Source of the DNA: Prevotella sp. UBA7551
Lineage (GTDB): Bacteria; Bacteroidota; Bacteroidia; Bacteroidales; Bacteroidaceae
Direction: 5' to 3'
Assembly: GCA_002479145.1 (NCBI GenBank)
Contig: DLLX01000057.1
Location: forward strand, 1-50,768
Length of the DNA stretch: 50,768 nt
Position numbers and translations under genes: made by a program. The notes under the pieces are model-generated. The model did no database searches, was not told the DNA's origin, and saw only the letters and a list, made by a program, of their open reading frames with translations. Shown here one piece after another: positions 18,201-25,894 of the stretch (position 1 is the stretch's first letter; every line of letters starts with the position of its first letter).

Positions 18201-19038
18201 CGACTTCACGGGCACATTGAAGCAGTATGGCCTCGACGCCGACCGGTGGAAGACGATGACCGACGCCGACCGACAGAAAGCCCCGAAAGCCGCCATCATC
18301 CGCGAGAAGGGCACCAACGGCGAGCGCGAAATGGCTTATGCGCTCTATCTGGCGGGCTTCGAGGTGAAGGATGTAATGATGACCGACCTCATTTCGGGCC
18401 GCGAAACGCTGGAGGAAATCAGTATGATTGTGTTCTGTGGGGGCTTCTCCAACTCCGATGTGCTGGGTTCAGCGAAGGGCTGGGCAGGCGCTTTCCTCTA
18501 CAACCCGAAAGCAAAAGAGGCGCTTGACCGCTTCTATGCGCGCCAAGACACGCTCTCTCTCGGCATCTGCAACGGCTGTCAGCTGATGGCAGAGCTGAAT
18601 TTGATCAACCCCGAGCATGCGCATCAGACGCATTTGCGGCACAATAACTCGAAGAAGTTTGAGAGTGCGTTCCTCACCGTGGACATACCCGAGAACGACA
18701 GCGTGATGTTCCACTCGCTGAGCGGCAACAAGCTCGGCATCTGGGTGGCGCACGGAGAAGGCCGCTTCTACCTTCCCGAGCCAGAAGACCGCTATCATGT
18801 CGTGGCAAAATACAACTATGCGCAATATCCCGGCAACCCCAACGGGTCGGATTATAACGTTGCGGGCATCTGTTCCGCCGACGGTCGCCACCTCGCCATG
18901 ATGCCCCACCTGGAGCGGGCCATCTTCCCGTGGCAGCAAGGCTGGTATCCCCGCCACCGCAGGGCGGACGAAGTGACGCCCTGGATAGAGGCTTTCGTCA
19001 ATGCGCGCAAGTGGGTGGAAGAGGCCAGAAGCAAATAA
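15289..19038 (+). CDS. purL: Phosphoribosylformylglycinamidine synthase (large single-chain PurL)
   Basis: PurL converts FGAR plus glutamine and ATP to FGAM in purine synthesis, in the cytoplasm. From ATG 15289 the product is 1249 residues, the usual size of the single-chain enzyme. It includes the FGAM synthase core with FGFAQINSEHCRHKIFGG and KAETHNFPTTVEPFNGAATGTGGEIRD (split here by position: ATP and metal-binding segment near residue 260), and a C-terminal class I glutamine amidotransferase domain with nucleophile Cys1094 in GICNGCQLMAEL and HGEGRFYLPE carrying the catalytic His/Glu region. An upstream in-frame ATG at 15157 overlaps the terminator and promoter and is rejected. A housekeeping gene between two starch units is notable. 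Confidence 0.97.
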   Translation: MILFFRTRSKSVIATEADHKLSKDEISELRWLYGDAELVDNEQLSGYFVGPRREMVTPWSTNAVEITQNMALKGISRIEEYFPVDSPDAEHDPMLQRLYDGLDQQIFTIDHEPEPIKHVDDLEKFNEEEGLALSPEEIAYLHKIEKENDRPLTDSEIFGFAQINSEHCRHKIFGGTFIIDGKEMESSLFNLIKKTTRENPGRILSAYKDNVAFAQGPVIEQFAPKNQSTADYFRVKPVESVISLKAETHNFPTTVEPFNGAATGTGGEIRDRMAGGVGSWPIAGTAVYMTAYPRLKEDDGKQPALRDWEDILPVRKWLYQTPEQILIKASNGASDFGNKFGQPLITGSLLTFEHQENGEKYAYDKVIMLAGGVGYGTKRDCLKKEPQPGNKIVVVGGDNYRIGLGGGSVSSVDTGRYSNGIELNAVQRANPEMQKRDYNLVRALTEEDENPVVSIHDHGSAGHLNCLSELVEECGGTIDMTKLPIGDKTLSAKEIIANESQERMGILIDEKHLSHVAKIAARERAPMYVVGETTGDAHFSFVQGDGVKPFDLDVAQMFGHSPKTIMRDETVVRHYKDVTYDTAQLDAYLRRVLQLEAVACKDWLTNKVDRSVTGKVARQQCQGQLQLPLSDCGVVALDYRGVEGIATALGHAPQAGLASPEAGSVLSVAESLTNIVWAPLAEGMDSLSLSANWMWPCRSQKGEDARLYRAVQALSDFCCAIGVNVPTGKDSLSLSQQYPNGEKIISPGTVIVTSGGEVSDIRKVVSPVLVNDKNSRLYHIDFSFCEQELGGSAFAQSLNKVGDNVPTVKNPQYFCQCFEAVQELIKRGWILAGHDISAGGLITTLLEMTFGNVEGGLRVNLHDIKGDDVGRKLFAENPGVVIQVSDKHADEVREYLEECCVGYARIAQPMPERRILSLTDGAFKQEFDIDDLRDVWYKTSYLLDRDQSLGGMAKKRYTNYKKQPVEMRFNPDFTGTLKQYGLDADRWKTMTDADRQKAPKAAIIREKGTNGEREMAYALYLAGFEVKDVMMTDLISGRETLEEISMIVFCGGFSNSDVLGSAKGWAGAFLYNPKAKEALDRFYARQDTLSLGICNGCQLMAELNLINPEHAHQTHLRHNNSKKFESAFLTVDIPENDSVMFHSLSGNKLGIWVAHGEGRFYLPEPEDRYHVVAKYNYAQYPGNPNGSDYNVAGICSADGRHLAMMPHLERAIFPWQQGWYPRHRRADEVTPWIEAFVNARKWVEEARSK

Positions 19039-19118
19039 CTCCTGCCCCATCGCTGACATAACATCTTTTCATGCAAGATGGAAGGGGGCACAAAAACCGC
19101 TTTCCTCCTGCACCTACA

Positions 19119-19159
19119 AGCAGGTCCAAACAGCCTTCCCATAGCTGATTGGACCTGCT
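19119..19159 (+). other. 11-bp perfect inverted repeat in the chrA leader
   Basis: AGCAGGTCCAA (19119-19129) is exactly complementary to TTGGACCTGCT (19149-19159), with a 19-nt loop. It lies 81 bp after the purL stop and 20 bp before the first chromate transporter start codon. No T-run follows, so it is more likely a leader structure, processing site or operator than a standard terminator. Confidence 0.55.
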
Positions 19160-19179
19160 GCTCAATCAAAAATGAAGAT

Positions 19180-19722
19180 ATGAATTTCTATTGGGATGCC
19201 TTTAAGACCTTTTTTAAGATAGGCGCATTCACCCTTGGCGGCGGCTATGCGATGATTCCCATCATCCAGTCGGAGGTGGTAGAGAAGCGGAAATGGGTGG
19301 AAAAAGACCAGTTTCTCGACCTCATCGCCATCGCACAAAGCTGCCCCGGCGTGTTTGCCATCAACATCAGCGTCTTCATCGGCTACAAGCTACGAAAGAT
19401 TCCCGGTGCTCTTTGTACCGCATTGGGCACTGCCCTGCCCTCATTCCTCATCATCCTGCTTATCGCAATGTTCTTTCATCGCTTCATGGAGGTAGGCTGG
19501 GTGGCGGCGATGTTCCGTGGCATACGTCCTGCCGTGGTCGCTTTGATTGCCGTGCCTACATTCAATCTCGCTAAAAGTGCGAAAATAGGGCTGTCCAACT
19601 GTTGGATTCCCGTCATCTCAGCCCTCCTGATATGGAAGCTCGGCGTGAACCCCATCTTGATTATTGTCGCCGCCGGACTGGGCGGCTATGTTTACGGACG
19701 CTACATTAAACCAACGGAATAG
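19180..19722 (+). CDS. chrA: Chromate transporter, half-size subunit 1
   Basis: The product is a 180-residue CHR-family half protein. The conserved motif FFKIGAFTLGGGYAMIPIIQ is at the N-terminus, followed by FLDLIAIAQSCPGVFAINIS and several membrane helices. Short CHR proteins work as pairs of opposite membrane topology. They are annotated for chromate efflux, but the physiological substrate in anaerobes is uncertain. ATG 19180 is chosen because an upstream in-frame ATG at 19078 would add 34 residues with no family match and would read through the inverted repeat. It ends 7 bp before the second half gene. Confidence 0.92.
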   Translation: MNFYWDAFKTFFKIGAFTLGGGYAMIPIIQSEVVEKRKWVEKDQFLDLIAIAQSCPGVFAINISVFIGYKLRKIPGALCTALGTALPSFLIILLIAMFFHRFMEVGWVAAMFRGIRPAVVALIAVPTFNLAKSAKIGLSNCWIPVISALLIWKLGVNPILIIVAAGLGGYVYGRYIKPTE

Positions 19723-19729
19723 GCGAATC

Positions 19730-20305
19730 ATGATTTTCTTACAACTCTTCTATACGTTCTTCATCATCGGCCTGTTTGGCTTCGGTGGCGGCTACGGCAT
19801 GCTCTCCCTCATCCAGACCGAGACCGTCGTGAAGCACCATTGGCTCTCCTCGGCAGAGTTTACCAACATCGTCGCCATCTCACAAATGACTCCCGGACCC
19901 ATCGGAATCAACTCTGCGACCTACTGCGGCTACGCATCTGTCCACAATGCGGGGTACAACGGCGCAATGGCAGTGCTGGGAAGCGCGACGGCCACATTTG
20001 CCCTTGTCTTGCCGAGTCTTATTCTTATGATTCTCATCAGCAAGATGTTTATGAAGTATATGCGCACTACCACCGTGCAAAGTGTCTTCATGGGACTGCG
20101 CCCTGCCGTTGTCGGCCTGCTCGCCGCTGCCACCCTGATGCTCTGCGATGTGGAAAACTTTGCCTCACCGAGCATCAATGCCTGGCAGTTTGGGGTGAGC
20201 CTGTTTCTCTTCACCGCCACCTTCGTGGGCACGATGTGGCTAAAAATCAACCCCATCCGCATGATTTGCTTCGCTGCTTTCGCTGGGCTGGTATTGCTCT
20301 ACTGA
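19730..20305 (+). CDS. chrA: Chromate transporter, half-size subunit 2
   Basis: A 191-residue CHR-family half protein with GLFGFGGGYGMLSLIQTETV, then SAEFTNIVAISQMTPGPIGINSA (conserved TPGP motif) and further hydrophobic segments. It starts 7 bp after the first half gene and the two are certainly cotranscribed and likely form a heterodimer. ATG 19730 is chosen because an earlier in-frame start (19664) lies inside the upstream gene and adds unrelated residues. A convergent hairpin at 20424-20472 ends the unit. Confidence 0.92.
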   Translation: MIFLQLFYTFFIIGLFGFGGGYGMLSLIQTETVVKHHWLSSAEFTNIVAISQMTPGPIGINSATYCGYASVHNAGYNGAMAVLGSATATFALVLPSLILMILISKMFMKYMRTTTVQSVFMGLRPAVVGLLAAATLMLCDVENFASPSINAWQFGVSLFLFTATFVGTMWLKINPIRMICFAAFAGLVLLY

Positions 20306-20423
20306 GAATGGCAGACGGACACAGGGAGCAAGTAGGGAAATGGCAATGTGGATAACAAAAGGTAATAGCACCTAATTCGCTACGCAGTAACAATAAACCC
20401 AAAATCCGTACAGGGAATACACA

Positions 20424-20472
20424 AGAAGGGAGAAAACGATTGTCCGTAAGGATATTTCGTTTTCTCCCTTCT
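20424..20472. terminator. Convergent hairpin between chrA and the amylase gene
   Basis: AGAAGGGAGAAAACGA (20424-20439) pairs perfectly over 16 bp with its complement at 20457-20472, with a 17-nt loop. It lies between the plus-strand chromate transporter pair and the minus-strand amylase, as expected of a bidirectional terminator, although the T-rich part is within the stem. Confidence 0.65.
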
Positions 20473-20546
20473 CTATTGTGCGTATGAAACTTCTATATAC
20501 CAGGCGCGAAGCTACCTAATAGACATTAGCCAGTACTGAGATGGCG

Positions 20547-22541
20547 TCATTTCACCAAGATCTTTTTGCCCTTGTGCAGGTAGATGCCACGGTGCAGTGG
20601 CTGCGACACGCGCTGACCCGACAGCGTATAGTAGTGGTCATCCTGCACCGCCTGGCTCTCCGCCGCCGCATCGTCGATGCCCATGGTGGCCGTCACGTCC
20701 TTGGCAAGATACTTGCTTTCTTCCTTGTCGCCCGTAATCTCGTAGTAAGCGTCGTGGGTGATGCTGTTGATGTCTACTGTCTGGTTCTGACTGGCAGTGG
20801 AGGATGTGCCGATGCTGAAGACGAGATTGACAAAATCGTCGGCGGAGGTCATGGTGTACGACTTGCAGAACCACTGCTTTCCACCCACTGTGCGGGTGGT
20901 CGTGACATGATCGCCTGGCCAGCTGGCGCCGGTATGGGAGCCGCCCCACGAGTAGAAGTTGACATAATCCTTCCATCCCACAGCCTCGGCATTGACAAAG
21001 ACCGTGACATCGTAAGGCTTGAATTGGCTGACTTGATAGCGGCGGGTAATGACTCCGCTCACCTTTCCGCCAATCAACAGACCCACCTTGAGCACCGTCT
21101 CGCCCAGGGGTATCGTGATGCTGGCTCCACTTTTTGTCTTGGTGCTGGCAGAGGTAGGCTCACTTCCGTCGAGCGTATAGACGAGCTGCGCATCCTGAGA
21201 GGCCGACACGGCGACGAGACGCGCCGTTTGGACACCATCATCATAGCTCCCTGAGGGAAGGTCTGTCCATGCGCTCTCCACCTCTGGCGACAGATAATAG
21301 GCATAGTGATGGCCGCTGAGCACCTTGACATAGAAGCTCTTGTCCGGCTCTGCCATTCCACTGCCCACGGCCACGAGCAGCTTTCCGCGCGTTCCCTGAG
21401 TCGCCTCGGCATAGTATTCCGCCTTACTGCGATAGGTGCTGTAGGTGCTCGTGCTGGTGATGCCGGCCAGGTGGCGTGCATCGATCATCGCCTTGATTTG
21501 CCGCTTGTACGCCTGCCAGTGAGGAAGAAACACGCAAGGCGTGCCCGGCATGGCCAGCAGATAGGCGTTGGCAGCCAGCGTGTCCTTGCGTATCGGGTCG
21601 TTCTGTTCCGATGCCGAGCGGTATTGCGTGTCGTGGTTCTCCACAAACGTCACCGCATAGCGCCGGTAGGCCTCGTCACCCACCAGCGTGCTCTTGCTGG
21701 CGAGCTTGGACCAGTCGCCCGCATTGATGGCATCGCGCACCGTATAGCGGAAGGGGAAGTCGAAAGCCGCACTCTGTTTCTCAGCTTGGTCAATCCAACG
21801 CTTCACCTTGGTGACGTTGCCGTCGAAGTATTCGCCCACGGAAAACGACACGTTGGCTGCCCGATTGTAGGCAGCGACGTGAGAACCGGCAAAGCCCTTC
21901 ACCATGTCATAGCGGAAGCCCGAGTAGCCCAGATCGTTCAACAGGTACTGCTCGTAAGCCTTTACGATGCGCTGCACGTTCGCACTTTGGTGATCGAGGT
22001 CGCGCATGCCGTCCCAGTCCTCACCGTCGTCGTTGTGCTGTCCGAGGGTCACACCTTGTTTTTTAGCCTCTGCGGCAGTCTTGCCGTTATCGTCGTCGGC
22101 CGTGATGTCCGACGGCTGCAGCTGGTAGGTGGCACCGTTGTACTCCTCTTTGGGGAAGGAGAACCAACCGCTGGTGTTGTGATGGTTGACCACCACGTCG
22201 GCCACCACGCCCACTCCGTGGCGCTTCATGGTCTGAATCATGGACCGGAGTTGCGACTCGGTACCGAAACTGGAGTTGTGGTTGAAGTAATAATAAGGCG
22301 TGTAGCCCATTACGTTGTACGACTCGAGGCACTTTCCGCTCTGTGGCACCCACACGAGGGAGAAGAAATTGCCCAACTCGTCGGCCTGCTGCTCGAGCTT
22401 GTTCCATTGGGTGTCGGAGAAGGAGTCCCAATAAAAGCCTTGGAGCATGACCCCTTCGTAGGCGGAAGGCCACCCCTGCGCAAGGGAGGGAGCTGCCATT
22501 GCGGCGCAAAAGGCCGCCGCGAGTATCCGTTTCTTGTTCAT
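20547..22541 (-). CDS. Secreted GH13 alpha-amylase with C-terminal starch-binding module and sorting tail
   Basis: This 664-residue enzyme should cut alpha-1,4 bonds of starch outside the cell. It has a signal peptide (cleavage near SLAQ, residue 22) with no lipobox, then a GH13 barrel with Asp212 (GFRYDMVKG, nucleophile), Glu237 (SVGEYFDG) and Asp304 (ENHDTQYR). Residues about 515-610 (VTVFVNAEAVGWKD...YSWGG) resemble a CBM26-like starch-binding module. The last 30 residues, YTLSGQRVSQPLHRGIYLHK followed by GKKILVK, resemble the type IX secretion sorting tails common in Prevotella. It fills the place of susG after susF, but lacks SusG's lipoprotein anchor. It has its own operator and -7 box. 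Confidence 0.92.
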   Translation of the reverse strand: MNKKRILAAAFCAAMAAPSLAQGWPSAYEGVMLQGFYWDSFSDTQWNKLEQQADELGNFFSLVWVPQSGKCLESYNVMGYTPYYYFNHNSSFGTESQLRSMIQTMKRHGVGVVADVVVNHHNTSGWFSFPKEEYNGATYQLQPSDITADDDNGKTAAEAKKQGVTLGQHNDDGEDWDGMRDLDHQSANVQRIVKAYEQYLLNDLGYSGFRYDMVKGFAGSHVAAYNRAANVSFSVGEYFDGNVTKVKRWIDQAEKQSAAFDFPFRYTVRDAINAGDWSKLASKSTLVGDEAYRRYAVTFVENHDTQYRSASEQNDPIRKDTLAANAYLLAMPGTPCVFLPHWQAYKRQIKAMIDARHLAGITSTSTYSTYRSKAEYYAEATQGTRGKLLVAVGSGMAEPDKSFYVKVLSGHHYAYYLSPEVESAWTDLPSGSYDDGVQTARLVAVSASQDAQLVYTLDGSEPTSASTKTKSGASITIPLGETVLKVGLLIGGKVSGVITRRYQVSQFKPYDVTVFVNAEAVGWKDYVNFYSWGGSHTGASWPGDHVTTTRTVGGKQWFCKSYTMTSADDFVNLVFSIGTSSTASQNQTVDINSITHDAYYEITGDKEESKYLAKDVTATMGIDDAAAESQAVQDDHYYTLSGQRVSQPLHRGIYLHKGKKILVK

Positions 22542-22619
22542 ATCATTTGGTGATTTGGTTGCTTAACAAACGTTGATCTGATGCCGAAAGACTATCGCTT
22601 TGCGGCCGATTGTATGCTA

Positions 22620-22627
22620 CAAAGTTA
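22620..22627 (-). promoter_or_regulatory. -7 box of the secreted amylase
   Basis: On the minus strand this reads TAACTTTG, identical to the -7 boxes of malQ and susC. No TTTG occurs at the -33 position. The start codon is 78 bp downstream. Confidence 0.6.
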
Positions 22628-22683
22628 ATCGTTTGCAGCCAAAGACTACCCTCCCCGCCCACTGTCTTCTGCGGGATGGACGA

Positions 22684-22695
22684 GCAAACGGTTGC
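22684..22695. promoter_or_regulatory. LacI-type operator upstream of the amylase
   Basis: GCAAACGGTTGC differs from the perfect palindrome GCAAACGTTTGC at one base. It lies 56 bp upstream of the amylase -7 box, matching the malQ and lacI spacing exactly and the susC spacing within 1 bp, which argues against coincidence. Confidence 0.65.
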
Positions 22696-22853
22696 GCACG
22701 TCTAATAATTTTCTGGGTATCATGCGCCGTAACCCGCTACCCTTCCCTTTGTCACGCATAGTATTGCAGTTCATATTCCCTTAGCCTGATGCGCCGTTGC
22801 TATTTATTTGCTAATCAATACGTTACGCTTCATGCGCCATTTTAGCCGCAATC

Positions 22854-22924
22854 GCACAAATTTTTAATTTATTTTTCATGGATTTTTAATTTAAAAATTT
22901 TCAATTATTAAATTAAATTTGTGC
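22854..22924. repeat. AT-rich palindromic element, copy A
   Basis: The element starts GCACAAATTT and ends AAATTTGTGC, a perfect 10-bp inverted terminus, with internal TTTTTAATTTATTTTTC and ATTTTTAATTTAAAAATT segments. The same ordered segments occur at 33608-33670 and, on the opposite strand, at 42860-42930. Confidence 0.7.
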
Positions 22925-23019
22925 GCAAAGTGTATGTGTACAACTTGGTACAAAGGCAGAAACAAACTTTGATAGCTCCGATAAAAAAATGGTTGAAATA
23001 AGAATTGGGGCACAAATAA

Positions 23020-23045
23020 GGGGGACTTCCAAGCGGAAGTCCCCC
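23020..23045 (-). terminator. Terminator hairpin of susCDEF
   Basis: GGGGGACTTCC (23020-23030) pairs perfectly with GGAAGTCCCCC (23035-23045) over a 4-nt loop. It lies 92 bp after the susF stop on the minus strand; the sequence after the stem on that strand is T-rich but not a pure T-run. Confidence 0.7.
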
Positions 23046-23136
23046 TCTCATTCTCATGCTAACAATACGTTGGGCAACGAAAGTGCAAGGCGTTGAGCAC
23101 GCTGTTTTCGTTGATGCAACGTGTGGGTTGTTTTGT

Positions 23137-24549
23137 TTACTTCTTCGTTATGACGACATGGTTCTTTCCCTCGCAGGAGAGATAGAGCTTGAAGTCGTAC
23201 GTTCCAGCCTCGACATTGAGGTTGGTACCATTGTTCTGGGTGAGGTTATCGAAGTTGCTTCCGTCACCATTGGCACCACCCCAAGAGATGGACCAGTCGT
23301 GGTTCATGCGGAACTTCAGGCTTCCGGTCGTGCCAATCACTACATTGTTGGCCTCCCAGGCACCGCTTTCCTTGTTGTAGGTAAGGTCCACATCGCCGCC
23401 CCAAGAGTTGAAGTCGCCGATGATGGAAATGGTGTTCACCGGGTTCAAGTTGTATGTCATGTCGGAAAGGTTGACGTTGACCTGATAGAATCCAGCCGTG
23501 GTGGAGACATTCACTTCACCATCCTGCACAAGACGACCTGCCTCGCCGTTGGGATCCTGGCCCCAATCGCCATCCCAGTTGTCGGCATTGGGCCGGAACT
23601 TGAACTCGCCATCAAGGTAGTAGTAGCCCTGATAGTTGCCGTCGAAGTTGCCGCCCCACAACGGATGGGTAACGGTCCAACCGCTCTCGTTGCCAATCTC
23701 GTAGATGTACTCCGAGAAATCGAGGTCCTCGATCTTGTAGGTGTAGTTCATCATGTTGATGGTCATGCGGTGATAGCCGGCCCGCTCAATCATTCCAGCC
23801 TGAGGTTGGTTGGTGGTAAGGTTGCCTTCGGCAGAGGCATCGCCATTGGTCACGACACCTACCACGCCCTTATCGCCTTCAGCCCAAAGCTCTCCCTCGT
23901 AGTTGGTCTTCGGGATAATCTTCCAATACTGGTTGTCATTGGTTGTCTTGAAGACTATCTGGAAAGTGGGGTTGTCATACACATTGCCGTCACCGATGTG
24001 TGTAAAGGCATGTGCGCCCTCCTTGGACCAGCCTCCCACGTCGTTGGTGGTGAACATATCGCCGACCAAGTAGTAGGCTTCGTCGATGAATGGTGCCACT
24101 ACGGTGACGTTGATGGTGGCCGAGCCGGTGTTGAGGATGGTCACACCATCGGGTGTGGTGGCGAAACCACGCACGTCGAGGGACACGCTGCGGTCGGCAG
24201 GACGCTTGCCATAGAGGTTCTCCACGGCGGTCTTGAACTCTTGTGAGGCCACACGACCTTGCTCGTCAGCCGTAAGGGTGACAGAGTTGGCCTTGTCGCC
24301 ATCATTGACGGCCACGGTGTAGTAGCTGGTTGCTGTGGTGTTGGTTTCCTTCACCGTGGGGATGAACAGCTGGACACTGTCCGCGGAGAGCGTGCCGAAG
24401 TTGATGGCAGGCGCGTTTTCGATGGACAAGGTCACATCTTTAGACGCTTCGGGATCGCTGTGCTGCGGGTCTTCCCAAGCCTCATAGCTGTCGGAAGCGC
24501 AGGAGGCGAGTGCCAATGCGAATCCGAATATCAATAAACTATTTTTCAT
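23137..24549 (-). CDS. susF: SusF-like starch-binding outer-membrane lipoprotein
   Basis: This 470-residue lipoprotein (lipobox ALASC, Cys17) should be surface-exposed and bind starch without cutting it. After an Ig-like domain (about 35-150, with NFGTLSADSVQLFIPTV, typical of SusE/SusF N-termini) come three starch-binding modules: about 155-275, 280-375 and 378-470. The aromatic-rich segments WSKEGAHAF, YWKIIPKTN, FRPNADNWDG, FNSWGGDV and FRMNHDWSISWGG are candidate glucan-stacking sites. It follows susE by 70 bp and is the last gene of the sus operon, ahead of a terminator. The SusF rather than SusE name rests on gene order and on three rather than two modules. Confidence 0.88.
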   Translation of the reverse strand: MKNSLLIFGFALALASCASDSYEAWEDPQHSDPEASKDVTLSIENAPAINFGTLSADSVQLFIPTVKETNTTATSYYTVAVNDGDKANSVTLTADEQGRVASQEFKTAVENLYGKRPADRSVSLDVRGFATTPDGVTILNTGSATINVTVVAPFIDEAYYLVGDMFTTNDVGGWSKEGAHAFTHIGDGNVYDNPTFQIVFKTTNDNQYWKIIPKTNYEGELWAEGDKGVVGVVTNGDASAEGNLTTNQPQAGMIERAGYHRMTINMMNYTYKIEDLDFSEYIYEIGNESGWTVTHPLWGGNFDGNYQGYYYLDGEFKFRPNADNWDGDWGQDPNGEAGRLVQDGEVNVSTTAGFYQVNVNLSDMTYNLNPVNTISIIGDFNSWGGDVDLTYNKESGAWEANNVVIGTTGSLKFRMNHDWSISWGGANGDGSNFDNLTQNNGTNLNVEAGTYDFKLYLSCEGKNHVVITKK

Positions 24550-24619
24550 TGTTCTGTATTCTTTCGGTTATGGGCGGGGATGGACCTGACGGCCGTCCCC
24601 GCCTTGCTTGTGAAAAAGA

Positions 24620-25819
24620 TTACTCTGCAGTCTCGATGAAGTGGTACTGACCCGTAATATCGTTGAAGAACACGCGGTATTTGCCGGCCTTCACGGGGAT
24701 GTTGTGACCTCCCTTAGTGCCGTATCCGTACGGGAAACCAGTGTCGCCCCAATCGTTTGTCTTGTCGGGATCGGAGAAGAACTTGGCCTCTGCGGCGTCT
24801 GCCGAGACATCGAGGTCGTAGTACCAGTCGTGGTTCACAGCGCCATCATAGGTGCCGACGGGCTGCATCGTAGTGGTAGTGCCCCAGTTATTGAACGTAC
24901 CGCTGATGAGCATGGAGGCAAATGTGGCCGGGCTTTGGTCGTCAACCTTCACCATCGTACAGGTACGCTTCACTGGATCGAGGGTGATCTTGTAATAACC
25001 CGCCTCGCTTACAGAGATATTGCCAGGGTCATCTCCGCCATCACGGAACACGAGATCCTTGCAAACGACATCTACTGTGTTGGCCCAGTTGTCGCCAATG
25101 GTGTGAATGATCTTGAATTCTCCACCTGCCGGGAAGTAGCCCGTGTAGGTAAGCGTTCCGATACCGGTCGACTTGCTGTACGTCTGACCAGCTTCGGTGT
25201 AGAGCGGAAGCACGGATGTGCCCACCGCACCCTTGTCATTGGTCCACTTGCCGTCGCCGATGCAGCCACCAATGAGGTACCACACGTCGATGGGCGCGTC
25301 CTTCAGCGATACATAATAAGGAAGCACCTTGACCTTGACAGCGTTGGAGAAGATAGTGTCGCCAGCATAGGCGGCACGCACACGGACATAAACCTCCTGT
25401 GATGCAGGCACGGCATTCTTGGGATAACGCTCCATTTCCTGCAAAGCTTTGGCCATGTCGGCTGCAAGTATCGTGCCCTTGACGACGGAGAACTCCGTGT
25501 CAAAGGTCTTGTAATCGCCAAGAGCCTGTCCGGAAGCGTCCAGCTCACCAGCCTGTATGTCCTTGGTCCACTTATTGGTGGTAGAAGCCTGGAGCTGATA
25601 AGAGGCGATTACAGGGAATCCGTAGTCTGGTTGCGACCAGGTAAAGGACAGCTGCTCCGAGGTGGCCAAGTCCACGTTGGCATTGGCATAGGCCGGCTCA
25701 TTGAGCACGAAGGTCTTCGGAGTCTGTATCGTGGGGTTGTACTCTCTGTCGTCATCGCACGCCGTGAAGAGGGCGATGGAGCAGAGCAACAACACTGTTG
25801 ACTTGATTATATTTTTCAT
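24620..25819 (-). CDS. susE: SusE-like starch-binding outer-membrane lipoprotein
   Basis: The 399-residue product has a lipoprotein signal (LFTAC, Cys21) followed directly by DDD, an acidic stretch like the surface-export signal of Bacteroidota lipoproteins. The N-terminal domain (about 30-165) is the SusE fibronectin/Ig-like fold (FVLNEPAYANANVDLATSEQ, FTWSQPDYGFP). Two starch-binding modules follow: about 178-290 (WYLIGGCIGDGKWTND, FKIIHTIGDNW) and 295-399 (MLISGTFNNWGTTT, AKFFSDPDKTNDWG). It lies 75 bp after susD in the susC-D-E-F order known from B. thetaiotaomicron. It binds starch at the surface and probably hands it to SusC/D. Confidence 0.9.
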   Translation of the reverse strand: MKNIIKSTVLLLCSIALFTACDDDREYNPTIQTPKTFVLNEPAYANANVDLATSEQLSFTWSQPDYGFPVIASYQLQASTTNKWTKDIQAGELDASGQALGDYKTFDTEFSVVKGTILAADMAKALQEMERYPKNAVPASQEVYVRVRAAYAGDTIFSNAVKVKVLPYYVSLKDAPIDVWYLIGGCIGDGKWTNDKGAVGTSVLPLYTEAGQTYSKSTGIGTLTYTGYFPAGGEFKIIHTIGDNWANTVDVVCKDLVFRDGGDDPGNISVSEAGYYKITLDPVKRTCTMVKVDDQSPATFASMLISGTFNNWGTTTTMQPVGTYDGAVNHDWYYDLDVSADAAEAKFFSDPDKTNDWGDTGFPYGYGTKGGHNIPVKAGKYRVFFNDITGQYHFIETAE

Positions 25820-25894
25820 CGTTGTTTCCTTTGGTTGTTAGTACAGGACGGCGTGTCCCGCAGGGGAACTGCCGCCCTGTGCGTTTGATGATGT

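Larger units (their letters stand above)
22542..23136. other. Regulatory intergenic region between susF and the amylase gene
   Basis: It contains, in minus-strand order, the susF terminator (23020-23045), the AT-rich palindromic element (22854-22924), the LacI-type operator (22684-22695) and the amylase -7 box (22620-22627). The amylase is therefore a separate transcription unit from susCDEF. I see no gene. Confidence 0.65.

Noticed and set aside
21306..22553. 415-codon plus-strand open frame
   Set aside because: Antisense to the secreted amylase and runs through its start codon; composition is typical of a shadow frame.
22566..22577. ACAAACGTTGAT in the amylase leader as a second operator
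   Set aside because: Only 8 of 12 positions match and the right half is not conserved. It could be a weak auxiliary site but is not supportable.
23056..24246. 396-codon plus-strand open frame
   Set aside because: Antisense to susF; no family similarity, while the minus-strand reading has lipobox and starch-binding features.
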